This document shows, piece by piece, positions 35,101 through 47,219 of a stretch of 64,000 nucleotides of DNA. The stretch comes from Corylus avellana (taxonomy: Eukaryota > Streptophyta > Magnoliopsida > Fagales > Betulaceae), in contig NC_081541.1 in the NCBI RefSeq assembly GCF_901000735.1, positions 32,134,060 through 32,198,059 of the forward strand, given 5' to 3'. The first letter of the stretch is position 1; each line of letters opens with the position of its first letter. Made by a program: the position numbers and the translations under genes. The notes beneath the pieces are model-generated. The model had not been told where the DNA came from. It searched no databases and saw only the letters and a list, made by a program, of their open reading frames with translations.

Positions 35101-35533
35101 GATCCAGAATATCTGTTCGTACCCGATTCCCATGTCGGGGAAAAAATTTCCCCTGTTCAGCCTGCAACTCTTGTATTAATGCATTAATACATACAAATAA
35201 ACTGATGGGATGCACTGATTGATTGGAATTATACGGTCTAACGGTTTGTGATCAACGGTTGTGATGCAGAATGCAGTGGATCGGCCACCAAAGTTCGTGG
35301 GGAGATGGGTGGGGGCGTATACGATCAATGTGTTTGTGGTGGTTTGGGTGTTTGTTGTTGGCTTTGGATTCGGTGGGTGGGCTAGCGTGACAAATTTCGT
35401 ACGCCAGATTGACACATTTGGGCTCTTCACAAAGTGTTACCAATGCCCTCCGCCGCTACCGCCGCCACCTCACCTACTGAATGCCACGGCGCCGCCTCCG
35501 CTCCACCACCCCGGCCACCATCACAGCCCTTGA
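32145..35533 (+). CDS. LAX2: Auxin influx carrier, AUX1/LAX family, LAX2 type
   Basis: Eight exons: 32145-32300, 32416-32601, 32720-32832, 32970-33153, 33264-33361, 34184-34391, 34481-34738 and 35270-35533. They join in frame to 488 residues, the normal family length. The order of blocks is diagnostic: FFWHGGSAYDAWFSCASNQV, LLTLPYSFSQLGMLSGILFQ, YVEYRTRKEREKVDFRNHVI, RTWTYIFGACCATTVFIPSF, ATNILYTFGGHAVTVEIMHA, TLPSASAVYWAFGD, FGFACTPLYFVWEKAIGMHE, RLPVVVPIWFLAIIFPFFGP and FVRQIDTFGLFTKCYQCPP. GNYVEME, NVGLAFNCTF, DNLDKRTW, VEGVKHSGPSKL and GMHEC favour LAX2 over AUX1 or LAX3. It is a plasma-membrane H+/auxin symporter with about 10-11 membrane spans, and LAX2 is known for vascular patterning. 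An in-frame ATG at 32133 could add MTDI. Intron 6 has a GC donor. The C-terminus ends in a Pro/His-rich tail. Confidence 0.96.
34392..34480 (+). other. LAX2: GC-AG intron (intron 6) of LAX gene
   Basis: The exon ends CTCATCCACCAG and is followed by gcatgc, while the acceptor is gtttgtgcag before TTCATAACATTTGG. The join gives LIHQ-FITFGF, matching the family. No GT in the neighbourhood keeps frame and family sequence, so this is a GC-AG intron of 89 bp. The other six introns are GT-AG. Confidence 0.85.
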
Positions 35534-36036
35534 TTAGTCCACGTACACCCACTTGTGCTGCTGATCAGTTACCTCCAATGGCTTCACATATCAGAATCAC
35601 TAGCTACCTAAACGCCATGGCCCATGATGATCATGTTATGTCATTGCATCTTTTGCTTAATTAGAAAATAGACAGAGGAGATAAATGCATTTGGCCAATA
35701 GCCATTTCCATCCATAAAAAAGCACAGATCTTGTTCTGCTTCCTGTAACTTTCTCTGTCTCTTTTATTTAGTTTAGGGTCTCTGTTATTTCAAAAAAAAA
35801 AAAAAAAAAAAAGAGTTGTATGAAATATTGAAACATTCGGAATTTCTCTTTCTACATATAAACAATCATTACCCTCTCTTTCTATAAACAATCCAATAAT
35901 GCAGAGATAATGGTGGTCGGGGGATTTTTCACATAACAGTGTTGCGGTCAACTATAAACAATTACGTCGCGTGTTTTAAGTAATTTTTGCTGCATCATAT
36001 AGTCGGTCAGTATAAAATGAATATGATAAATAAGAA

Positions 36037-36040
<4 letters not shown>
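35534..36040. other. Probable 3'UTR and downstream sequence of LAX gene
   Basis: Follows the stop TGA at 35531-35533. It has an A run at 35791-35812. No clean AATAAA signal stands out, so the cleavage site is undetermined. Confidence 0.4.

Positions 36041-36070
<30 letters not shown>
36041..36070. repeat. (TA)n microsatellite
   Basis: Fifteen TA units in a row. Comparable tracts occur at 40693-40727, 52081-52107, about 28699-28722 and 29356-29381. Confidence 0.9.
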
Positions 36071-36073
<3 letters not shown>

Positions 36074-39000
36074 GAAGAGGATCTTATTCCTGAATGAAAT
36101 CTATTGTATCTTCCTTTATCCCGACCAACTAGTACAACATTTATGATGGTGAATAGGAATGAGGTAGCATCTTCAATTCGATCTTTCTTCTGACCATAGA
36201 TGGTATAATTTGCATGGGACTGTATTTTGGACTGCTCTCAACACTGTTGATGATGGAACCTGAGAGTTTCAGCATCTATTTTTATTCATAAAAGAAAACA
36301 AAAATTCAAGAAATACAATGCACAGGGGCCTTTACAACAACAAATTAGCAAGAATCCCAAAACTAGAGCAAGACAAGAGACTCTCTAAGTCTCTATTGAT
36401 AGATCTCAAGATCCCACCACTCCACCTTAATACAAAGGGTTACAGGGGTATTTTTTTTATAAAAAAAATCAAGAAACAAAAAACAAAAAACAAAAACGGA
36501 GAAGACCCACAAACCTTTATGTAGTTCCGCCCCCGACAACACATTTCATTTGTAACATCTCAACAAGGGTCCCTCGCTACAACTCAAGAACAGCTAGAAT
36601 ACTCAATAGTAGGCTTATATGGGGTCTCTTACATTATCGGTCCAAATTGGCGTGAATCTCAATCTAGTTCTTACACCGGATGGAAAGAGTGTTTCACTTT
36701 ATCAATCTTTAACTTAACTTTATCCAATTTGCTTTATGATCACCCTAGTCCTGTAGAAATTTCTACACACCAAAAGCTCATGGCATAAATGTTCATTTCA
36801 AAATGTTTATGACAATCCCCTGAGGCTCCCGGTTTTAGCTCTCGATCTGTGGACACAGTCGTTTAGATCATGAAAACGATTTGTCATGAAAAAAAACAAA
36901 AAGAAAAGGGAATTGTGCAGAGAAGAGAGCATATATACATAGTTTAAAGCTTCTTTTCACAACCATATGTCTTCCCAAGACCCTTTGTATGATTATGAGA
37001 GGTGAATTAATGACAAAAAGCAAACCAGACAAAACCCTAATAATTAAAAAGAAGAAGGGAAAGGAGATGGGTGACGTAGGGGGATTGAGGGTGTTGCTAA
37101 AATGTTGGGTGATAAGGCTGCTATACACATCAATAAAAGTATATTTGAGGGGAATCTAATAATCTGCCATACACAGTAACAAAGTTACTGTCCTCCCCCA
37201 TTATTAACTTTTATAAGAGCATGCGAACCCTAGGAAAAATTTTTTTTTTTAAAAAGTCTCATATCTTTTTTTGTCTTGTACATGGTTCCCTCCTTTATTC
37301 TCTAGACAGAATAACAATGATAAGAACATGCATGGGAGACATAGTTGGAGCCTCAAATTCACAATGTTTGGCATAATTTTACCGTTTGACAAAAGTTGTA
37401 CATGGAATAAAGCATTTCTCAAAAGGTAGAATTTTAGTTTTATCTGATAATTTTTACTAGCTGCAATAAGTTGCCTGAAATTAGAATTTTTTTATTTTTT
37501 TTTTTGGAATATTTCATAAGTATTAGAACTCACTTGCACATGGGGAATTACCATGTTTCTTAAGTGTTAGATTATAAGTATTTATACGCATTTTGTGTCC
37601 TACATCGGTTACGTACGTATGTGTGTATATGTATATGTATTATTGCATGGCTTGTATATATAGACTCATTCCGTACTGTGTTTTGTGTGATTCAATTCAA
37701 TATACAGTATTAGAGTTAGAGGTCTTGGGTTTAAACTCGAAATTCTTAATGTACCTTCTCTTTCAATTAAATATTCATCGTGTTGAGCATTACCTGTTAA
37801 AAAAACATTTGAGTCCAAGCATGAAAAGAGGTGTTAAAATATAAATTAAATTCATTATTTCTTATAAGCCTTTATTCTCATACATATATTAAGGAAGTTG
37901 AGCAAATTAGACTTGACAATAGCAGTGTTATAGTCTATATTTTACGGTATTACCATATTTATATAATATGTCAGTATATTATTGTATTATTATATTTGTG
38001 TTAGAATATTTTCATAATATTTTCAACATATTATAGTAATATTTTTTAGAAAAATGATTGTGTCAATATTTTTCCTATATTAATTTTTTCCATATCATCT
38101 TACAAATCAACCACTAGATTTGTGGACTCATGTGAATCTCATATAAGTCAATGATGGATCCCACAAATCTTATAGTCGATCTATTGAACTTATAAGAGAA
38201 TATAAATAATAATAATAATAATAATCATTTCTCTATTTTTTTATTAATATATATTACCATTGTTGCAATATTGCCATATTTGTGCTAGAATATTATTAAA
38301 AAAACTCTCCGCATATTATATTATGGGAGTAATGATACAAGTTCTTGTGTCACTCTTGTGTCTCTCTAAGCTCTAAGGATGATATGACTCTTAAAATCAC
38401 TATTGGGCTTATGATTGATCATTATTGAATTTTAATTAAATGATAATTTTAAAAGTCACCTCATTTTTAGCTGTTGTAGCTGAGCTGGCAATGACAAGCA
38501 ATGTTACAAGTCACTCTTGTGTCCTTATGTCACTTCAAGAATGATCTGCCTCTTAAAATTATCATTAGTTTTATAAGTGATTATTTTTAAATTTTAATTA
38601 AATGATGATTTTAAAAACTTCATTATTCTTAGAGTGACACAATCTGGAATTACCCGGCAATGAAGTGTCTTTCTAACCACATAAAGTGATAAACCCTTTT
38701 TAGGAATTAGATTAGATAGCTTTAATTAGTTTTGTGATTAAACAATCTCATCTCATGAAACACAACACAAGGAATCTCGAAAAGGGTTTGTTCTATACTT
38801 CTATATATACAGGAGACCACCTTCGCCATGATATCTCTATTGTCAATACTAACACGCGTGTATTCCGAGATTTGTCTTAATATTAGTAATATAAAATTCG
38901 TCCACAAAAAAACAAAACAAAAAAGTAGTTGGGACTTGGGGCTTCGGGGTCTTTCACAACCTTTTTTTTATATTTTTTTTAATGAACATGTTTTATTATC

Positions 39001-39381
39001 CCTCTTATGGTTTTAAAAAAAAAAAACTAATTACCCTCTAAATTACCTTTTTTAATGTCCCCTCTAAACTTCTAAATTACCTTTTTTTTAATGTCACCCA
39101 CAGTATACAAGCGATTGCGTTGTTATTGCCTATAAGGCTATAACCATATCCTTTAAATAATTGTTTTTGTCCACCTATGTGGGCGGTTACTAATTGCTAA
39201 CCATGGGTTAAAGTCTTAATGCAATTGTTAAAGGCAAAACCACACTGCTAACTGCCTATGAGATGATGGGTCTTTTAGGCATATTTTTGTATTTCAGGCC
39301 TTCTTTTGGCTTCTTTTTATTGCCTATCTCTATTTTAAACAATTTTGGAACTTTTTTTCTTTTCTTTTTTTTTTTTTGGCT

Positions 39382-39425
<44 letters not shown>

Positions 39426-39759
39426 AGTGTTTTAGATATGGATTATTAGGCCTTCTTTTGGCTTCTTTTTATTGCCTATTTTAAACGATTTTTTTTTTTT
39501 TGTGGGACTGTTTTTAGTTTTTTCTTTTTCTTAAAATTTTTTTTTTTTTAAAAAAAGGATTTAGTGTTTTAGATTAAATCCATATATGGATACCTTGATT
39601 CGACATTCCAGTTTAAAAATGACAAAAATAGTTATCATATCCGCAACATTTGATTTTTTTTTTTTTTTTTACAAGTAAAATCGATCTTCTCAGAGAGTGA
39701 AAAAAATTTTTTGCAAAAAAAATTAAAAAATTAAAAATTAAAAAGGGGGAGTAGGACTA
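36071..39759. other. Intergenic stretch with repeat remnants
   Basis: No gene recognised. At 37690-37860 there is a copy of the dispersed repeat also seen at 5900-6115 and 7530-7885. At 38330-38650 there are two diverged units with cttgtgtcactcttgtgtc/tcactcttgtgtccttatgtc words related to the MITE at 16619-16749. T runs of up to about 29 occur at 39389-39418. Confidence 0.45.
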
Positions 39760-40265
39760 AGGGCTTGTTTGAGATTGCATTTGAAGGGCTTAAAAGTACC
39801 AACACTCAAAAAGTCTGTTTGAAGAAAAAAAAAAAATACTCATTTGGTAAAAAAATTAAAAGTGTTTTTAATGGTTCAAAAAGCTTATTCTTCAAACGGA
39901 CTTTTTTAGTGTTAAAAATACTTTTAGGCCTTTTAAAAACAATCCCAAACAGACCCTAAAAATGAAGTTTTTGTCTAAAAGCTCTTTTTTACTTAAAAAC
40001 TCTATTTATCAAATGTAATCTCAAACAGGCTCTAAAGATCTGTTTGTGATTGGGTTTAAGTGGCCTAAAAGTGTTTTTAATACTTAAAAAGTCCGTTTGA
40101 AGAAAAAATTACTCGTTTGGTAAAAAAAAAAGTTGAAAGCGCTTTTAATAGTCAAAAAGCTTAAAAATGGTCAAAAAAACACTTTTGGCAAAAGCTTAAA
40201 AATGAAACTTTTATCCAAAAACTCTGTTTCTCAAACATAACCACAAACAACTGAAACAAGCTCTA
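39760..40265. mobile_element. Two adjacent palindromic MITE-like repeats
   Basis: The first (about 39760-40034) has agggcttgtttgagattgca mirrored by tgtaatctcaaacaggct. The second (about 40036-40265) has gatctgtttgtgattgggt mirrored by ataaccacaaac...aagctct. Both are filled with aaaagtgtttttaat, aaaagctt and tttgaag words. A related piece is at about 49975-50215 (catgtttaggattgtgttt ... cacactcaaagagactct). Confidence 0.55.
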
Positions 40266-40688
40266 AGATAGGAATAGTTGTCGCTTTGTGTGGGTTTGCT
40301 ATGCTAACATGAGCTAAAATCGGTGCTATCATTCAGAGAGAGAGAGAGAGAGAGAATCCCATAACTTTTTGATGAATATTGTTAACTGTTTTCTCCAACC
40401 CCATACCAAAGTAGTTAATGGTTAATAATCGCTTGCTTGTACGGTCACCATGCCATGGGTTGTCCATTTTTTAAACCTTTTTGTATTTTGAAATTTTAAG
40501 TTTAAGTTTTTTTATTTTTATTTAAATTCAATGTATTAAACTAACATGTATTATTCTTATATGTATTTTTAATAGAACACATAAAAAAAAAAAAACATTT
40601 GAAAAAAAGTGATGATCATATTATTTACACCCATTTATTATAGCAATTTTACATCAATCGACCAAAAACAAAAACAAAAACAAAAAAA

Positions 40689-40731
<43 letters not shown>

Positions 40732-41875
40732 TTACCAATATAAAATGAAAAGTAATAAATAAGCCTGAAAAGCAGCATTATTACTCACTCTTACAAAAAG
40801 AGAAACAAGACCAGCTAGATTTCTTTCTTCCTCGCTGTACATCTGTTTGCAGGAGTGCAGCAAAAAGGAAGCCCGGCCACTGAAATAGAAATGTTGGGCC
40901 ATAGCCTCATAACTCCGGCCTTTATTGAAAGGGACTAAAACAAATCAATGACTCAGACGATGGAATTGACAGCATTGAGTTGGCTCCGTAGTCTAGCAAA
41001 TATTTATAGCGGGCAGTAGGTTTGAATATGGGAAAGCTGGTAACCACATAATATTATCAAATTTTGGGGGAAATCCTAGTTATTCATGGCATGGTAACAC
41101 TTTAAAGGGATGATTAGTCACTCCGACTGAACTTTTGGAGTAGTCACGATCACCCCACGTGGTGGTCAAAGGTGGCGTCGACCATGAGATTATGTGCAAT
41201 TTTTTGTTAATGTGTTTGTGTCATGTCAGCAAGTAAGGAGAAGTGCATAAAAAACATGTATGGACCGCCGCTCCATCGCTAACCAACCGCGACACACCAT
41301 TTTCATTTATAATTTTATTGTGCATAACTCTTGATCGGTGAAAAAAAAGGTAGAGACCTCTATATCTAATTGTTGTATTGATTAAAGTTAATCTGCAACA
41401 CAAGAAACAAACCCACTTTCACAAGAGCCTAAAACACTAAAAAATAATGTCCTCAAACACACCCACAAAAAGGTCTAAAACATGCTCGAAAAGGGGCCCA
41501 AAAAAGGTCCAAAATGTCAAAATAAGCCCATACCTGGGATGCAGTCGATTAGGGCATAAATAATCGCTTAGGATTGTGGTGGTGCGATTCCTAGTTCATT
41601 TGAAGGGTAGTGTGATTCCTGAAAATTCCAAACCGCCTAAGGCAATGGCGGAAGCGGTACCTAAAAAACTTGCTACTTAAAAAGAGTGACATATCTAAGC
41701 TTACACCACATACCATTGCGGCCATGTGTTTCTTGCACATAAACACAACTAATATGCTTCAAATAGGGCATGAGGGTGAAACTAGGTGGATTATTAGAAA
41801 TTATTATATTGAATCTTATATATCATCAATTTCTCATGCGAATAACATGATAGTTTAGGATAGGTTATTAAAGAG
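40266..41875. other. Intergenic stretch, no gene recognised
   Basis: Includes an (AG)n tract at 40337-40355, a (TA)n tract at 40693-40727, and ggtggtc/ccacc words at 41150-41190. No domain or RNA gene seen. Confidence 0.45.
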
Positions 41876-42140
41876 AATTTGAGTCTCCTTCAAACAAAGT
41901 TTGGAAATAATTCTCTAGATATCTTTATTAAAATTTAGTAGTCATTAACTGTTACGAAAGTACTTCTAAATACTTGCATCCCATCCCACTCCCTATCAAC
42001 CTTTGTATTAGCCCTCTAATTTGAGTTTCCTTCAAACTACTAATTTAGTAATTCTCTAGATATCTTCATGAAAATTTAGTAATTTTTAACTGTTACGAGA
42101 GAACTTCTAAATACTCGTATCCCATCCCACTCCCTATCCA
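41876..42140. repeat. Local tandem duplication, two units of about 145 bp
   Basis: The unit gagtctccttcaaac...attctctagatatctttatta...aactgttacgaaag...catcccatcccactccctatc (about 41880-42000) is repeated as gagtttccttcaaac...attctctagatatcttcatga...aactgttacgagag...tatcccatcccactccctatc (about 42023-42140). No coding sequence. Confidence 0.8.
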
Positions 42141-44802
42141 CCTTTGGATTAACTAGTGATGTCCCCCCAAAATTTTTAAAAATTTGCTTAAAATACGAAA
42201 ATTTTATAAATTTGTCCTCCAAAAATAATATTTTTGTCCCCGCAAAATAACATTCGTGCCCCATTTTAATTCTTTCTTTTTAGTTTTGCTCCCACCCAAA
42301 TATATATATTTGTGTCCCCTTTATTTCTTTTTTCTAGGTTACCCCCTCTTTCAACATCAAAAACCTAAAATACCCCATTCATTTTGTTTCCCTTCATATT
42401 CTAGTTCGCTTCTAACCAAAAGCTCAATTTGGTTTGAGATTCTGATTGAATATATAGAAGGAAAAGTTAAATGGTTTGAGTAGCTTTCAACCAACAATCA
42501 ATTACCATTGTTTAGCCCGACTCTTAACATTGTTGTTATTTGGAGCTTAAGGAAATTGTTAGAAAAAAATAGTATACACTCAAATGTACTGTTTTCTTGA
42601 ACCCTATAGATCGTTTAGTTTATTTTGCAAGTTGTTTATACTATTGTGTGTTTATGATGCCATGAGATTAAATGTAAGACTTCTATGCTTTTATTTTATA
42701 TAAAAGCGCACAAACACACATATAAAAAGATTATATGTATCTATGTACTTTTGTATTATATAAGTCTGTCCATCTCCCCAACCAAAAAAAAAAAAAATCT
42801 TCCACCCCTGGCTAGTGATATGAGAGTTAGATGAAATATGAGATTGCAGCATTACTCCACTTGCAATAGGACTAATATGAAAACACCCAAGCTAATCCTT
42901 ACTAATCGAAATCCTACTCTAACCCAAACAACTTTTAAGCCTATCCCACCCCAACTCCATCCTCCACAGAATCTTGCACAAAAGTAAATGTCAAAGTTGT
43001 TCTAATGCTTTTTAGGTAATTGTAATCTAGCATTAATGCATTGTCCTTTCTGCTCTCTTTTTTGAATGTCTGGGTGACCTCCAACAAGGCTTGTCATTAG
43101 ATAAAACACCAACCGACATCAATCGATTTCTATTAGTCTGACATTGTGATATAAATTCATATATCGCCAAATCAATGTGGTCCGACATTGACAAATCGTG
43201 ACCTACCATACCTTTAATTTAAATGTCCAACTTTCCTTTCCCTGTTGAGAATGTATGGGCGTCCCTAGCCATGTTTGCTTCAACATTCTAAAAGAACTAA
43301 TTAGATTGCAATCCAATTAGGACAATATTTCTAGAGGCCCAAGGGGTAGTCAATATCTATCCTAATCTAAAACCGATTAACTTAAAATTTGTTCATGGTG
43401 GGCCATATTTTGTACTTGGTGTAGGCCCAAACGGATTAAGCTAGACCCCTGAACTTAGGAGGTCGAAACAAATCCTCGTAGTAAATCGAAGAAGAGCTTG
43501 AAAGGCTAAAATGTATCAAGCAACGTCTAAGAAACAAATGTTTAGACTTAATAATATGATGAGCCGAAACTAGTAATATTGTGGGAATCAGCTCAAGTTT
43601 TCTCCAACAATTAACACCGTTCATTGGGTATATTCCGACGACCAAACAACATCGGTTTGGTCATTGAAAACAAGCAATAAATGACTACACCGACAGGTGC
43701 TCAGCTACTCAGAATGATATGATGAAAAAGTCGCGAAAAGTTTAAGCTCATTTAGCAGGATGCCCATTCATTGTTGCGCTAGCTTTGAATAAGATGGGAT
43801 TGCTTTCAATTCAGACAAAAGCCATCGGTTGTGAGTAGCAGAAGAATTGAATTTTTCAACCAAAAATTTATGCTTATGACAATTTTCTAAATAGTGTGTT
43901 AGAAAGTCACCCACTTCAACATGGTCTCCCATTTCCTGAAAGAGACATTTTGTACCAGTGCCGTAGAGCAAGTTATAGAGGTACAACATGATCCTGTTTA
44001 ACTAAATAAGACTAAATATATTTAGTCTACAAAGAACTCATTACAACAAGTTTCAAGAAGAATGAAGCACAAAGCAATCTCTAAGAAAGCACAAATGGTT
44101 CCTACAATTGGATGCCTTTAGGTGCATTATTTATGTTGTTATGGACCAATGAGCCTCAAATCTTTTCCCAAAAGCAGTAAAGGCAGTGTTCCTTCCCCTC
44201 AGTAACTTATTCCCCTCATATTATGAAAAGGAAAAAGGGAAAGCACTAAAGGGCACAAACAATCAACCAATCAAACACTAGAGTGCATAGTGGAAGTTTT
44301 CTTTTTCCTTTTTCCTGTAGACCAATCAAACATAAGGGATTGAACAATTCCAATCACTATAAGATCCAAATACTTTCATACTCAAAAACAAAATAACAAC
44401 AAAACCAACATCAAGAATTTTTTTTTAAAAAAAAAAAACAACAAACAATTGAACCCAAAACCAGCTTGTATTCATATAATGTGTGTATAGAAACTTAAAT
44501 CAGAGAGAGTTAACATTCAATGAGCATCTCTTTTACCACTTGCAGAACCTCTACTCTGTCACAGCCAAAAACACACTACCAGTACCATATCGCTGATAAC
44601 AAAAAAAACATAAAACTAAGGAGTTAAAAATAACCTTCAACCCATCACAACCATCTAAGAAACTAATCAAATACTACTTAAATCCAAACACATTATAACG
44701 AGACTGACCCATAAACAAGGCCTACCCAGAACACAAAACCAGAGAAAGCAATAAAATGTGTTTACCAAAGAGGGTTAACACCACTTTTCGGCAGCACACA
44801 GC
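42141..44802. other. Intergenic stretch, no gene recognised
   Basis: Short open frames at 43768-43989 and 43436-43645 (minus) have no recognisable motif. The last few hundred bases before 44802 probably include the 3'UTR of the minus-strand cold-shock gene. Confidence 0.4.
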
Positions 44803-45408
44803 TCAACGTGCACTGTTAGGACACTCCCTAGCGAAATGCCCAGATCCCCCACAGTTGTAGCAATTCCCACCACCACCGCCGCCGCCAGCGCCAGCACCAC
44901 CACCACCAGAACCCTGATAGCAATCCCTAGCAAAGTGGCCACTTTCACCACACTTGTAACAACTCCCACCGCCGCCGCCTCCGTAGCCACCACCTCCACC
45001 TCCATAGCCACCCCCTCCACCTCCATAGCCACCACCGCCATATCCACCGCTGCTATACCCACCACCTCCACGCCCACCAGATCTCCCACCCCCACCACCG
45101 TAACCACCACCTCCATACCCCCCGCCGCCGCCACCACGGCCTCCTCTTCCGCCACCACCAGATCCGCTACGGCTTCCCTGCACGTCGGCCCCTCCGGGGC
45201 CGGTGACGTCTACGGCCTTGGTGCGGCCATCAGATCCGGACTCGATCTGGTACTCTACGGCCTCGCCCTCGCCCAGACTCCGGAAGCCCTCGGCGCGGAT
45301 CGAGGACTGGTGCACGAACAGATCGTCCCCTCCGTCATCGGGGGTTATGAACCCGAAACCCTTCTGGTCATTGAACCACTTCACCGTCCCGCTCAGCCTC
45401 TCGCCCAT
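44803..45408 (-). CDS. Cold-shock domain, glycine-rich, CCHC zinc-knuckle protein (CSP2/GRP2-like)
   Basis: Single exon, 201 residues, starting at ATG 45408 ([12 protein letters not shown]). The frame is open a few codons further upstream but has no ATG. Residues 4-70 form a cold-shock domain with both RNA-binding motifs, KGFGFITP (16-23) and LFVHQSSI (30-37). They are followed by a Gly-rich region of [11 protein letters not shown] repeats. Two CCHC zinc knuckles sit at 150-163 ([14 protein letters not shown]) and 183-196 ([14 protein letters not shown]), separated by a Gly/Ala linker. This is the architecture of Arabidopsis CSP2/GRP2 and CSP4, nucleic-acid chaperones that melt RNA structure and are linked to cold response and development; function here is inferred by family. 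The coding region is far more GC-rich than its surroundings because of GGN codons. A CT/GA-rich 5'UTR (about 45430-45441) precedes it. Confidence 0.95.
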   Translation of the reverse strand: MGERLSGTVKWFNDQKGFGFITPDDGGDDLFVHQSSIRAEGFRSLGEGEAVEYQIESGSDGRTKAVDVTGPGGADVQGSRSGSGGGGRGGRGGGGGGYGGGGYGGGGGRSGGRGGGGYSSGGYGGGGYGGGGGGYGGGGGGYGGGGGGSCYKCGESGHFARDCYQGSGGGGAGAGGGGGGGNCYNCGGSGHFARECPNSAR

Positions 45409-45599
45409 CTCTCTCGCAAACCCCAAAGAAACTCTCTCTCTCTGTTTGCGACTGTGTGTGTGGACTTTGGCGTTACGGGTGAGGGACTACTTATATCCAA
45501 ACCTAGGGAGAGCAAATTCGGGTGTGAGTGCGACGCAGCGTAATGGCTTCTTCCTATTGAATCAATTTTTTGTTATTTTGTTGCCTTTTTAAGTGTGAT

Positions 45600-46512
45600 T
45601 TGCTGGGGTTTTGGATTTCCTATTTTTGGGAATCCCAAGCGACGGATTTTGGACCGTTGGATTTAAATAAGGGACGGTCAGTTTCTTCTCAAAGTTCATA
45701 TATTTTAGGGTTTCGGAAAAAAAAGATTGTTGACGCACATATTAAAATGTAATTAAAGGGTATTAACAATTTAAATTTGTCTTTTTATTTAGTGGCTGAT
45801 TTAATTCTAATTGTATTCTAACACCTGTCATCAAATTGTAAAAGAGTTATAAATAGCATTACTCTTTTATAAATATTAATCTTCTTGGACTTTGAGATCA
45901 CCGTTAATTTGGATATTATATTTTGATGGGTGAAATGTCATATTTGTTCACATTGGCTTCTCATTTTACCAGGAAAAAGAAAAAAATTGGCTTTTATCTT
46001 ATTCCTTCGTCTATCTATCCTCTAACAAAATTATTTGAATTTTGTCAATGATGGGTTCCAGAGTAATTTTATTTATCACTCGAATATCTATTTTTACATA
46101 TTTTGAAAATTGGTGTGACGTGGTCTCACCACCTAAAAAACTAATCCTAATTATACACGAGATAATGTATAACATTACTTGACTAGTAAAAGTCACCAAG
46201 ACCCATAAAATATTGTTACATGTAGAATTGTTACATCAACATTTCTTTTAAAACAAAACCAAAACATAAGAAAAGGTGTGGCTAGGGGGCAAAGAGGGAG
46301 TAAATTGGCCAAATGAATTAAGGCCACAATAGAATAAGGCTTCAAACAATAATATAATTAATTTTCCTTTTACATAAAAATAAATAAATAAAAAAGAATT
46401 TAGTTTAGGTGCCGAAACGAAAAAAGATAGGAGATCTTATATAGAGTTTTTCAATTGTCCAAATGAAAAATTACATTAATGGCACCCCTAAAGTTGTAAC
46501 TAAACTCGTAAA
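45600..46512. other. Intergenic stretch between cold-shock gene and duplicated segment
   Basis: AT-rich sequence with no recognised gene. Upstream part is probably promoter of the minus-strand cold-shock gene. Confidence 0.4.
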
Positions 46513-47219
46513 TTTGCTTAAACTTAAAATTAACATGTCGACTAAGTTGGTTCGTTAAAGCAATGTTAATAATAAGATAAATAATATAATTTATTCTATT
46601 TTTAACAATCCTTTAACTATATTTATGGTTAATGGATGAATTTACATCGAATTTGGGTTGAGTTCACAAATTTAATGGTTGATATAATGAATTTGTATGA
46701 TAAAATGAAAAAAAAAAAAAAATGTATATATATTGACGTCAATCATTCCACTAATAATAAAGTGTATATGTTGTTGTGTCATTTAAAAATTTCAAATGAT
46801 ATGGTACAATATGATACCACTAACACCGTTAGATGCAAGGATCTTATTCTCTTGGTTGGCATTACCCTAACCACCACGCTGGCAGTCATTGTAACCCCTA
46901 GATCACATAGTTAGAGAGACAAGATTTGCGTCTTCAAAGGTGGTTACTACCACCCCTAGAGGTTCAACGGGAGTGACTGACCACCCCTTTACCTCCAAGG
47001 GGGTGGTCAGGCACTCCATGGTAATGATTGTACAATTTTATTTATTTTTTAATAGATGTGGGAGTGTTATGTCGTACCTAAGCTAATTGTATGAAAATTA
47101 TTTTACTTCTAATATTTTCCTTCTATAAAAAATTCTTTTAAAAAAATTAACATTAACATCAGCTCAATAAATTTACTATTTATTTTAATTAAAAAAATAA
47201 CATTTTTCTATTTTAACTA

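Noticed and set aside
43768..43989. 73-codon minus-strand open frame with protein-like composition
   Set aside because: No family recognised and no splice-supported extension in either direction.
44836..45543. 235-codon open frame on the plus strand
   Set aside because: It is antisense to the cold-shock/zinc-knuckle gene. The Thr/Ser/Ala-rich translation is the shadow of GGN repeats.
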